Shown one piece after another: positions 44,386 to 51,763 of a stretch of DNA of 64,000 nt. Within the stretch, counting starts at the first letter, position 1. The number at the start of each line of letters is the position of its first letter. A program made the translations under genes and the position numbers. The notes beneath the pieces were generated by a model. The model was not told where the DNA came from and ran no database searches. It saw nothing but the letters and a program-made list of their open reading frames with translations. The stretch is from Maribacter halichondriae (GTDB lineage Bacteria > Bacteroidota > Bacteroidia > Flavobacteriales > Flavobacteriaceae), in NCBI RefSeq assembly GCF_027474825.1, contig NZ_CP107030.1, positions 1,680,529 through 1,744,528 of the forward strand, given 5' to 3'.

Positions 44386-44691
44386 ATGAAACTACTAATC
44401 GTAACGGTCGTAGAGCAATTCGAAAAAGAAATTTTGCGACTATTTAAAAAGGCGAACATTGAAAGCTTTAGTGAAAGCAATATAGACGGGTATAAAAATG
44501 CAACATCAATGGTGCGTACCGCAAGCTGGTTCCCCAGTGAAAAGGGTGGTGTAAAATCTAGTTTGTTCTTCTCCTTTACCGAAGAAGAAAAAATTGATAC
44601 CCTTTTTGGTCTCATCAAGGAATTCAATGCAAATCTAGAAACCAACAATCCGATAAAAGCGGTCGTGGTTCCTATTGAAAAATCGATTTAA
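44386..44691 (+). CDS. Small PII-like protein of the efflux operon
   Basis: 101 residues from the ATG at 44386. KLLIVTVVEQFEKEILRLFKKANI and the last strand NNPIKAVVVPIEK suggest a ferredoxin-like or PII-like fold, as in small cytoplasmic proteins found behind RND pumps (DUF3240-like). It could sense a metal or substrate. 36 bp after the pump. Confidence 0.55.
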   Translation: MKLLIVTVVEQFEKEILRLFKKANIESFSESNIDGYKNATSMVRTASWFPSEKGGVKSSLFFSFTEEEKIDTLFGLIKEFNANLETNNPIKAVVVPIEKSI

Positions 44692-44710
44692 TCAATAAAA
44701 AATAATTGAA

Positions 44711-44917
44711 ATGCTAAATACATATTTTAGGGTTATCGTCGGCACATTTGTTTTATTAAGTGTGGTTTTAGCCGTATTTGTTCATATCAACTGGTTGTGG
44801 TTTACCGTATTTATAGGCTTTAATTTAATACAATCAGCATTTACAAAGTGGTGTTTGTTGGAGACTATCCTTATGAAATTAGGTGTTAAGAAAGATGGTG
44901 GTGGTTGCGCGATATAG
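44711..44917 (+). CDS. DUF2892-type inner-membrane protein
   Basis: 68 residues with two membrane helices (YFRVIVGTFVLLSVVLAVFV and WLWFTVFIGFNLIQSAF) followed by KWCLLETILMKLGVKK, the usual end of DUF2892/YgaP-like C-terminal domains. Last gene of the efflux operon. Often found with rhodanese domains; function unknown. Confidence 0.75.
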   Translation: MLNTYFRVIVGTFVLLSVVLAVFVHINWLWFTVFIGFNLIQSAFTKWCLLETILMKLGVKKDGGGCAI

Positions 44918-44929
44918 CAAGCACTTGGT

Positions 44930-45766
44930 TTAAAACTTAAAAGTAATCACAGGAAGTGAAGCATGATTCGCAAGGTCTTCACCGATGCTTCCTTTAAAGA
45001 AATGTGCCAAGCCGCTACGTCCATGGGTGGCAACCACGATGGTATCGGCATGTACTTCTTTTGCATAATTATAAATTCCACTTTCGATGGTATAATCAGC
45101 TCGTTGATGCGCATGAACATGGCTCGGCACATCGTTATGATGGGCAACCCTTAAGAACGTATTAATTTGTTCTTGTATCTCACTAGAACTCATAAAATTG
45201 ATGCCCGTTCGGTTCACATAAACTACATGGGTCTCTACATTGAAGCTTGCTAAAAACGAAATTGCTTTTTGATATGCGGGTAGGCTTTCAATTCTAAAAT
45301 CAAAACCGAAAACCACCTTTTTCATTTGAAAATCAGCTATCCTATTCTTGATGACCAAAACGGGTACTTCGGCGGAGCGCACTACTTTTTCGGTATTTGA
45401 TCCTACGAAAATCTCACTCAATCCTCCGGCACCGTGTGACCCCATGACGATCAAATCAATATTTTGTTCTTTGGCTACATTGTTAATCTCAGAGAAAATC
45501 TTGTAGTTCTGTACGGTTTCCGATATTTTGATTCCTTCTAGGTAGGGTTTCTTCAAAAAATCGGTAAAACGCTTCTTGGCCAGCTTCATATAGAACTGGG
45601 CTTCCATGAATTCTTGGGAGTCATCTTTAGTAAAAACGGCTTCTGAAAGTCCCATCATATGGAGCACGACGATTTCGGACTTCCATTGTTTTGCTAAACT
45701 GGCGGCTACTTCCAAAGCATATTCAGAATGCTCGGAAAAATCTACGGGAACCAATATTTTTTTCAT
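44930..45766 (-). CDS. Universal stress protein, two UspA domains
   Basis: 278 residues. Domain 1 begins KILVPVDFSEHSEYALEVAA and has the ATP loop GSHG-x9-GS. Domain 2 also keeps a near-complete loop (ATHG-x9-GS), unlike the USP cluster at 8-13 kb, so it belongs to a different subfamily. It lies behind the hibernation factor gene, from whose TGAY promoter it is probably transcribed. Confidence 0.9.
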   Translation of the reverse strand: MKKILVPVDFSEHSEYALEVAASLAKQWKSEIVVLHMMGLSEAVFTKDDSQEFMEAQFYMKLAKKRFTDFLKKPYLEGIKISETVQNYKIFSEINNVAKEQNIDLIVMGSHGAGGLSEIFVGSNTEKVVRSAEVPVLVIKNRIADFQMKKVVFGFDFRIESLPAYQKAISFLASFNVETHVVYVNRTGINFMSSSEIQEQINTFLRVAHHNDVPSHVHAHQRADYTIESGIYNYAKEVHADTIVVATHGRSGLAHFFKGSIGEDLANHASLPVITFKF

Positions 45767-45786
45767 AGAAAATCAATTTATTTTTC

Positions 45787-45806
45787 ATTCCCGAGAAGTC
45801 GGGAAT
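45787..45806 (-). other. Hairpin in the leader of the USP gene
   Basis: Perfect 8-bp stem ATTCCCGA / TCGGGAAT with GAAG loop between hibernation factor and USP genes. No long T run, so it may be an mRNA processing or stability element and not a full terminator. Confidence 0.45.
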
Positions 45807-45836
45807 CTCTTTTGTTCCTTTATTCTTAATTAAGAA

Positions 45837-46136
45837 TCAATACTTCTTCAAAATCGTTTTCCGTTTGCGAAGTTGCCCCTCAAGATCATGTACAGTTTCC
45901 GACAATGATTTTTCAAAATTATCGGTATCGCTTTTTGCAAATAATCTAGGTCCAGGCAAACTCAATCGAATTTCGCAAATTTTACCTTTTCCTTTAGGGT
46001 CGTTTTCTTGTTTAAAAAAAACATCGGCATTAATGATATCGTCGTATTTTTTTTGAAGTTTTTCTAATTTGTGCTCCACCATCGTATTCATTGATTCGCT
46101 AACGGGCATCTGTACATATTGAATGTTCGAGGTCAT
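45837..46136 (-). CDS. Ribosome hibernation-promoting factor (HPF/RaiA family)
   Basis: 99 residues from the ATG at 46134-46136; earlier codons in the frame lie at or before the -7 element. The HPF fold is seen in SESMNTMVEHKLEKLQKKYDDIINADVFFK and ICEIRLSLPGPRLFAKSDTDNFEKSLSETVHDLEGQL. Binds the 30S subunit and inactivates ribosomes in stationary phase. A TGAY promoter ties it to the dormancy regulon. Confidence 0.87.
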   Translation of the reverse strand: MTSNIQYVQMPVSESMNTMVEHKLEKLQKKYDDIINADVFFKQENDPKGKGKICEIRLSLPGPRLFAKSDTDNFEKSLSETVHDLEGQLRKRKTILKKY

Positions 46137-46162
46137 AAGGTTATGTTTAAAATTTAACGTAA

Positions 46163-46205
46163 TAAAGGTAAACCATACGCTCTTCAGTAATAATGACATA
46201 TATCA
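46163..46205 (-). promoter_or_regulatory. TGAY-box promoter of the HPF-USP operon
   Basis: Minus strand: TGATATATGTCA (46194-46205), 23 bp, TACCTTTA (46163-46170). Confidence 0.87.
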
Positions 46206-46284
46206 GCTTTGCAAATTTGCGAGCTTTTTCTGTCAATCTGTTCAATTCTAAATGAGTTATTTGTTTGAATTGACTATCTTGAAA

Positions 46285-46327
46285 TGACAATAATCATAGT
46301 TCGCATAACATTTATATCTGACTTTTA
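46285..46327 (+). promoter_or_regulatory. TGAY-box promoter of the ABC export operon
   Basis: TGACAATAATCA (46285-46296), 23 bp, GACTTTTA (46320-46327; first base differs from consensus). Confidence 0.7.
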
Positions 46328-46352
46328 TACGGATTAATCTATAGCTTTTAAT

Positions 46353-47435
46353 ATGTTGTCAAGAACATGCATTCTACTCATCTTCCTCCTAATTTCCTGT
46401 GGAAAAAAGCAAGAAAAAATCCTTCCTGAGAGAACTTCGCTAATAGAGTCGGTATACTCTTCGGTAACCGTACAACCGGATAGTCTCTACCAAGTCTATG
46501 CTGCCGTTGCCGGTATTTTGGATAACAATCTGGTTGAGGAAGGCGATGTTGTAAAAAAAGGTGCTCCCCTACTTCAGATCATCAACAATGCCCCAAAGTT
46601 GAATACAGACAACGCTCGATTGAATTTGCAATTGGCCAAAGAAAATTATAGCGGCAGTTCTACACTACTAGGTTCATTGGAGGATGAAATACAAGCAGCG
46701 ACTTTATCCTTCAATTACGATTCCATCAATTATTTTCGTCAAAAGAAATTATGGGAGCAAAATATCGGCTCTAAAGTGCAGTTCGAGAATCGAAAACTGG
46801 CTTATGAACTTTCTCAGAATAATTTGCGACTGCTCAAAAACCGATATGAGCGTACGAAAAACGAACTTTCTACGCAGGTACAGCAAGCACGAAACAATTA
46901 TGAAACTGCCCAAATATCAACAAGGGACTTTACAGTTAAGAGCAAAATTGAGGGAAGAGTATATGCGCTTTTTAAAAACCAAGGGGAAATCGTTACAACC
47001 ATGGAGCCTTTGGCATCCGTAGGGAGTGCAACTGATTTTATCATCGAAATGTTGGTCGATGAAGTTGATATCGTAAAACTTCGTGAAGGTCAAAAAACCT
47101 TGATCACCTTAGATGCCTATGGCCAACAGGTTTTTGAAGCGGAAATCAGTAAGATTTATCCAAGAAAAGATGAACGTTCGCAAACGTTTACCGTGGAGGC
47201 CATTTTTAAAAATCCCCCAGAACAGTTATATCCCGGGTTGGCAGGGGAAGGGAATATCATCGTCGCTCAAAAAGAAGATGCTTTGGTTATTCCTAAAACC
47301 TATCTCATTGACGGCACTAAAGTAGAGACCGAAGACGGACCTGTAGCGGTCAAAATAGGACTTCAAAACCTTGACCGAGTGGAAATTTTAGAAGGTATTG
47401 ACGAAAATACACCTATAATAAAACCAGAAGAATGA
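46353..47435 (+). CDS. Periplasmic adaptor of ABC exporter (HlyD/MacA-like)
   Basis: 360 residues. Lipoprotein-type N-terminus (ILLIFLLISCGKKQ). First lipoyl half VAGILDNNLVEEGDVVKKGAPLLQI, a long coiled-coil hairpin (105-190), second half TVKSKIEGRVYALFKNQGEIV. Followed with a 4-bp overlap by an FtsX-type permease and then an ATPase, the MacA-MacB-like arrangement split over three genes. Confidence 0.83.
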   Translation: MLSRTCILLIFLLISCGKKQEKILPERTSLIESVYSSVTVQPDSLYQVYAAVAGILDNNLVEEGDVVKKGAPLLQIINNAPKLNTDNARLNLQLAKENYSGSSTLLGSLEDEIQAATLSFNYDSINYFRQKKLWEQNIGSKVQFENRKLAYELSQNNLRLLKNRYERTKNELSTQVQQARNNYETAQISTRDFTVKSKIEGRVYALFKNQGEIVTTMEPLASVGSATDFIIEMLVDEVDIVKLREGQKTLITLDAYGQQVFEAEISKIYPRKDERSQTFTVEAIFKNPPEQLYPGLAGEGNIIVAQKEDALVIPKTYLIDGTKVETEDGPVAVKIGLQNLDRVEILEGIDENTPIIKPEE

Positions 47436-48694
47436 CCAATTGGAAGGTAATTCTAAATATCGCCAAGACCCATTTGTTGACCAAGATGAAATCTACGGTT
47501 ACAGCAGCACTTGGGGTCACTTTTGGTATCGGGGCTTACATTACACTTGTAAGTTTTATGACGGGCCTTAATCAAATGTTAGACGATTTGGTGCTGAACC
47601 AAACTCCCCATATTCATATTTACAATGAAATAGAACCTTCCGAAATACAACCGATTTCAAGATATACTGAATTCGAGAATACGTTCAATGTAGTTCACTC
47701 GGTCAAACCGAAACTGAGCCAACAGAAAATCCATAATGCATTGCCCATTTTAAATTATCTGAAAAACGATGCCAATGTGAAAGGGGCTACACCCCAACTT
47801 CGGGCACAGATTTTTTACCTCTCAGGTTCCATTGAGTTGGGTGGTAGTTTGATCGGTGTGGATATTATGGAAGAAGCCCGCCTTTCAAACATTCAAGATA
47901 ATATCATAAACGGCACCCCCGAAGCGCTACGTAACAATGAAAACGGTATTCTACTGGGCGCAGGATTGGCAAAAAAAATGTCGCTTTCAGTTGGAGACCG
48001 AGTGCAGATAAGCACCGTTTCAGGCAGTATCTTTCCTTTGAAAATCGTAGGTATTTATCAAAGTGGTATCGCCGAAATCGACAACATCCAAAGTTTTGTA
48101 AATCTAAAAACCGCGCAACGCATTCTGGGCGAAGCGCAAAACTATATTACCGATATCAATGTAAAACTTTTAGATATTGCCCAAGCAGTACCTATGGCCA
48201 AACAACTACAAAAGCAGTTCGATGTTAAGGCTACCGATATCAACCAAGCGAACGCTCAATTTGAAACAGGCTCAAATATCAGGAACCTCATTACCTATGC
48301 CGTTTCCATTACACTTTTGATCGTAGCCGGTTTCGGTATTTATAACATCTTGAACATGCTGATTTATGAAAAGATGAAAGACATTGCTATTCTGAAAGCC
48401 ACAGGGTTTTCTGGCCGTGATGTACAATTGATCTTTATGAGCCAGGCCATGATCATAGGTGTTGTCGGTGGATTATTAGGCTTGCTTATCGGATTTGGGC
48501 TTTCCGTATTGATAGATAATGCACCTTTTGAAACCGAAGCACTGCCTACCATAACGACTTACCCGGTGAACTATAATATGGGCTATTATATCATCGGAAT
48601 CGTTTTTGCCATCATATCGACTTTTATTGCAGGCTATTTACCTTCTAACAAAGCAAGAAAAATTGACCCTGTCCGTATCATTCGAGGTACTTAA
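47432..48694 (+). CDS. FtsX/MacB/LolC-type ABC permease
   Basis: 420 residues. One N-terminal membrane helix (TVTAALGVTFGIGAYITLVSFM), a large periplasmic domain (about 60-270), then three C-terminal helices with NLITYAVSITLLIVAGFGIYNIL and the coupling segment YEKMKDIAILKATGFSG. Typical of mechanotransmission exporters or lipoprotein-release permeases. Overlaps the adaptor gene by 4 bp. Confidence 0.87.
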   Translation: MTNWKVILNIAKTHLLTKMKSTVTAALGVTFGIGAYITLVSFMTGLNQMLDDLVLNQTPHIHIYNEIEPSEIQPISRYTEFENTFNVVHSVKPKLSQQKIHNALPILNYLKNDANVKGATPQLRAQIFYLSGSIELGGSLIGVDIMEEARLSNIQDNIINGTPEALRNNENGILLGAGLAKKMSLSVGDRVQISTVSGSIFPLKIVGIYQSGIAEIDNIQSFVNLKTAQRILGEAQNYITDINVKLLDIAQAVPMAKQLQKQFDVKATDINQANAQFETGSNIRNLITYAVSITLLIVAGFGIYNILNMLIYEKMKDIAILKATGFSGRDVQLIFMSQAMIIGVVGGLLGLLIGFGLSVLIDNAPFETEALPTITTYPVNYNMGYYIIGIVFAIISTFIAGYLPSNKARKIDPVRIIRGT

Positions 48695-48702
48695 TTTGAA
48701 CA

Positions 48703-49377
48703 ATGAAGCTAGTCTTAGAAACTAAAAATATCAACAAACATTTTCATAAGCCCAAGGACTTTCATGTGCTAAAGGATATTTCTTTTGGAATACAAGAAGG
48801 AGAATTCGCTTCCATCATGGGCAAATCGGGTTCTGGCAAATCGACCTTACTCTATATACTTTCTACCATGGATACGGACTATACGGGGGAACTTTATTTG
48901 AACAATGAACTTGTTACCGGAAGACCACATCAAGAATTATCGCGCATTCGAAACAAGCACATTGGTTTCGTGTTCCAATTTCACTATTTGCTTTCCGAGT
49001 TCAGTGTCTTGGAAAATGTGATGCTTCCCGCCAAAAAACTTGCTGAAAAATCACATGCTGAAATCGAACATGATGGCATGGAAAAATTGAAAATGTTACA
49101 TATCGATAATTTGGCGAAACAACGGGCTTCACGTATTTCAGGTGGAGAAAAACAACGTGTGGCCATTGCGCGGGCTTTGATAAATAACCCTACTATTTTA
49201 ATGGGTGATGAACCTACTGGAAATCTAGATAGTCATAACTCCGAAAACGTTTTCAGTATTTTTAAAAGATTGAAAGAAGAAGAAGGATTGTCGCTGTTGG
49301 TGGTAACCCATGATGAAGATTTTGCCAAACGTACCGATCGTATCATTACAATGGAGGATGGGAAAATCATTCAATAA
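48703..49377 (+). CDS. ABC transporter ATPase (LolD/MacB type)
   Basis: 224 residues. Walker A MGKSGSGKSTLL, Q loop FVFQFHYLLSEFSVLENV, signature RISGGEKQRVAIARALI, Walker B ILMGDEPTGNLDS and the switch His in VVTHDEDFA. Drives the FtsX-type permease encoded 8 bp upstream. Confidence 0.93.
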   Translation: MKLVLETKNINKHFHKPKDFHVLKDISFGIQEGEFASIMGKSGSGKSTLLYILSTMDTDYTGELYLNNELVTGRPHQELSRIRNKHIGFVFQFHYLLSEFSVLENVMLPAKKLAEKSHAEIEHDGMEKLKMLHIDNLAKQRASRISGGEKQRVAIARALINNPTILMGDEPTGNLDSHNSENVFSIFKRLKEEEGLSLLVVTHDEDFAKRTDRIITMEDGKIIQ

Positions 49378-49429
49378 GTATTTAGGAATTATGTCTGTCG
49401 CATTTTGGTTTGGTTTTGAAATATTAAAA

Positions 49430-49460
49430 TGAGGTCAGCACCATATTAGTGATGACCTCA
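49430..49460 (-). terminator. Hairpin between convergent operons
   Basis: Arms TGAGGTCA-G-CAC / GTG-A-TGACCTCA (12 bp, one mismatch) with a 7-base loop. On the minus strand it is followed by TTTTAATATTTC, so it can end the SDR gene; it may serve both directions. Confidence 0.65.
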
Positions 49461-49483
49461 AAAGCATACATTGTAAATCCTAT

Positions 49484-50323
49484 TTATACTTCTACTGCCA
49501 AATCCCAAAAACCTAAGGCAGCTGTTTTCTGAACGTAATCCGAAAAATCAATAGGTTTTCTCTTCAACACTTTCTCGATATCATTTGTAGTTTCAGAGAC
49601 CATCGGGTTTCCTAACACCTCTGTAAATAGATATTCAATCAACCAGACAAAATCTTCTGGAATACCCTGTTGCCGCATTCCCTCGCTATACTGTTGAATA
49701 CTGATAGGGATAAACTGAATATTTCTACCCAAAGCTTCTGCAATTTCCTCTATTGCTTCTACAAAAGTAAGTCGTCTGGAGCCTGTAAGTTGGTAGATTT
49801 GACCATTGTGCTGTTCACTTAAAAGTGATTTTACTGCCACCTCTGCAATATCATCGGCATCCACAAAAGGAATTTTTACATCCGCCTGTGGCAAGGCTAA
49901 TACACCTTGAAGAATGGGTTCTAATAAAAAGTTTTCGCTGAAATTTTGATTGAACCAGCTTGCCCGAACAATGGTATGGTCGAGTCCTGAATTAATGACT
50001 ACCTGTTCACAACGTTGTGCTTCGACCTCTCCTTTTCCTGAAAGTAAAACCAGTTTTTTGATTGAAGTCTCCTTCGCGTATTTGACCAATTGGGCAACGG
50101 CTTCAAACGCACCGGGGACGGCCAAATCTGGTTGATAGGTAATGTAAACTTTGTCCATACTTTCAAGTACTTTAGGCCATTGTTCTGGTTGGCGCCAGTC
50201 GAATGCCGGTGAAGCCGACCGAGACCCTATGCGAACTTGGTGCCCTAAATCTTCTAGTAATGTAACGATTCTTCTTCCGGTTTTTCCAGTACCTCCGACA
50301 ACTAATATTTTTTCTTTTTTCAT
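49484..50323 (-). CDS. NmrA-like atypical SDR, NAD(P)-binding
   Basis: 279 residues. N-terminal GGTGKTGRRIVTLLEDLGHQVRIGSRS (Rossmann GxxGxxG), then RASWFNQNFSENFLL and VDADDIAEVAVKSLL, the NmrA/quinone reductase-like pattern. There is no YxxxK active site, so it may be a sensor or quinone reductase. Convergent with the ABC operon. Confidence 0.8.
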   Translation of the reverse strand: MKKEKILVVGGTGKTGRRIVTLLEDLGHQVRIGSRSASPAFDWRQPEQWPKVLESMDKVYITYQPDLAVPGAFEAVAQLVKYAKETSIKKLVLLSGKGEVEAQRCEQVVINSGLDHTIVRASWFNQNFSENFLLEPILQGVLALPQADVKIPFVDADDIAEVAVKSLLSEQHNGQIYQLTGSRRLTFVEAIEEIAEALGRNIQFIPISIQQYSEGMRQQGIPEDFVWLIEYLFTEVLGNPMVSETTNDIEKVLKRKPIDFSDYVQKTAALGFWDLAVEV

Positions 50324-50334
50324 ACTATTTGTTT

Positions 50335-50571
50335 TTATAGTTTATAAAAAATATTCCGATTCCTGTTATAGTTAAACCCTATAAAAAAACCGCCGAGACT
50401 AACGCTTATCAACGAGTTTTGAAAATCATATCGATTACCGGTTGTAGGGTATTCAGAAAGGCTACCTATAAGACCCAATTCCAAGAAAACATATGCCAGT
50501 CCGAAAATTAGCCAAATGACCCCGAAAGGGAGAATCTGCCTAAAGTACCGTTTGTATTTTGGGTGTAGCAT
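50335..50571 (-). pseudogene. Membrane-domain remnant of an adenylate/guanylate cyclase-type protein
   Basis: 78 residues from ATG 50569-50571 (an ATG at 50616 is also possible). YKRYFRQILPFGVIWLIFGLAYVFLELG, YPTTGNRYDF and SVSLGGFFIGF resemble, from memory, the start of membrane-anchored class III cyclases of Bacteroidota. The frame stops after two membrane helices, 12 bp before the next gene, so no cyclase domain is present. A frame change near the GGG at 50381-50383 would extend the second helix a little but not add a catalytic domain. Could also be a small independent membrane protein. Confidence 0.4.
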
Positions 50572-50616
50572 TGACTTATAAATGTAAGGAATAAATTTTC
50601 TGGACTGTATGCCCAA

Positions 50617-51044
50617 GCAAGAACACCATATGACCAGTGATTCATTTTATACTCCTGTCATAGGAACAATTGAAACTCGCGAACCTCTCCAAGAAAACTC
50701 CCGCTGCACTACCCGAGCAAAACTCAACTGAAACTAACCCGTAATTACTGATCAATACCTCCTATTCTATGAAACTCATTCAAAAAAATAACCCGTTACT
50801 GTAACTATTAGAAAAAAGCGAAATCCTTAGTGTGAAGTAACGAAAAAATTAAAATTAAATGTAACACTTTAATTATCAGTATATTAAAATCTACTTCTAT
50901 TTTTCTTAAAACTCACAAATGTTAAATATTACATAATATAGTACCTTTTTATACATAGTACTGTAACAAAATGAATCTAGCGTCGTCTATAAGGTGTAAT
51001 TCAATTTTAAAACAACAATATAAACATAATAAAAACTAGAAATT
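50617..51044. other. Long non-coding leader/promoter region of the tiny-ORF array
   Basis: 428 bp without a convincing ORF, very AT-rich towards the right. A -7-like TACCTTTT sits at 50943-50950 and could give a leader of about 90 nt to the first tiny ORF. No TGAY or GTAAC box at the standard distance. Confidence 0.4.
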
Positions 51045-51158
51045 ATGAAAGCAACTAACAGCAGAACAGCAACAGAATCAAAAACAGGACAGTACTTCTC
51101 AACCTTTAGTAGCAGCAAAAGAGCGCAATGGGCACAGTACAGAAATTTCAACAGATAG
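51045..51158 (+). CDS. Tiny ORF 1 of a three-member array (37 aa)
   Basis: 37 residues: MKATNSR then the shared block TATESKTGQYFS-x-FS-x-SKRAQWAQYRNFNR (29 of the last 30 residues nearly identical to tiny ORF 2). Hydrophilic, basic, with no signal or membrane part. Coding is supported because the copies keep frame and length while synonymous positions differ (for example TTC/TTT, AGA/AGG, AAC/AAT). I do not recognise the family. Confidence 0.65.
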   Translation: MKATNSRTATESKTGQYFSTFSSSKRAQWAQYRNFNR

Positions 51159-51207
51159 TCTGAATCAAAAAAACAACAATCATCAATCTATTAAAAACAA
51201 AGAAATC

Positions 51208-51321
51208 ATGAAAGCATCATTCAACAATACAGCAACAGAATCAAAAACAGGACAGTACTTTTCATCTTTTAGCAACAGCAAAAGAGCCCAATGGGCACAG
51301 TACAGGAACTTTAATCGCTAA
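51208..51321 (+). CDS. Tiny ORF 2 of a three-member array (37 aa)
   Basis: 37 residues: MKASFNN followed by the same block as tiny ORF 1, with Ser for Thr and Asn for Ser at two sites. It has its own A-rich leader (AAAAACAAAGAAATC) 49 bp after ORF 1. Several third-position changes against ORF 1 and no indels argue for selection on the peptide. Confidence 0.65.
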   Translation: MKASFNNTATESKTGQYFSSFSNSKRAQWAQYRNFNR

Positions 51322-51362
51322 TCACGATTTGTAACAACACATCAATCAATAAAACATCAGTC

Positions 51363-51473
51363 ATGATAACTTTCATCAATCAATCATCAATGGAATCTAG
51401 AAGGCTAACATTTCTTTCTAATCAAGAGGATAGCAAAAGAATCCGTTGGTCAGTACCAAAAGATCTGCTCTAG
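51363..51473 (+). CDS. Tiny ORF 3 of the array, diverged (36 aa)
   Basis: 36 residues: MITFINQSSMESRRLTFLSNQEDSKRIRWSVPKDLL. It aligns with the others through ES-(K/R), a Phe-Ser/Leu-Ser step, and SKR-x-x-W near the same position, but the tail differs. The leader resembles those of ORFs 1 and 2 (ACATCAATCAATAAAACATCAGTC). Followed by a strong terminator, so the array is one transcript. Confidence 0.55.
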   Translation: MITFINQSSMESRRLTFLSNQEDSKRIRWSVPKDLL

Positions 51474-51493
51474 CAGAAACTTAAACACATGTC

Positions 51494-51533
51494 AAAGGGG
51501 ATGGACCTTCATCAAAGTCCATCCCTTTTTTTT
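51494..51533 (+). terminator. Strong terminator of the tiny-ORF array
   Basis: GGGATGGAC / GTCCATCCC stem (51498-51506, 51517-51525), extended by A-U pairs, 10-base loop, run of eight T. Confidence 0.9.
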
Positions 51534-51763
51534 ACTTGTAGCTTATTTGTCCTTTGATGGGTGCTATAACCATAAATAAAAGCACCAATTAATGGTGCAA
51601 ACATTGAGTTCAAAACGATGTAAAACCGAAAACAGGATTCCTTAACTTTTAGCAAGTAATTCGTCAAAGCAAAAAAATCGTGAAAGAACTTGTAAAAAAC
51701 ATCAACAAACCAATTCTTGAAACTAATTACAATCCTATTTTTTAATGATTAAATAAGAACAAA

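Noticed and set aside
50971..50984. GTAAC half-site near the tiny-ORF array
   Set aside because: No matching second half-site and no -7 element at 22 bp.
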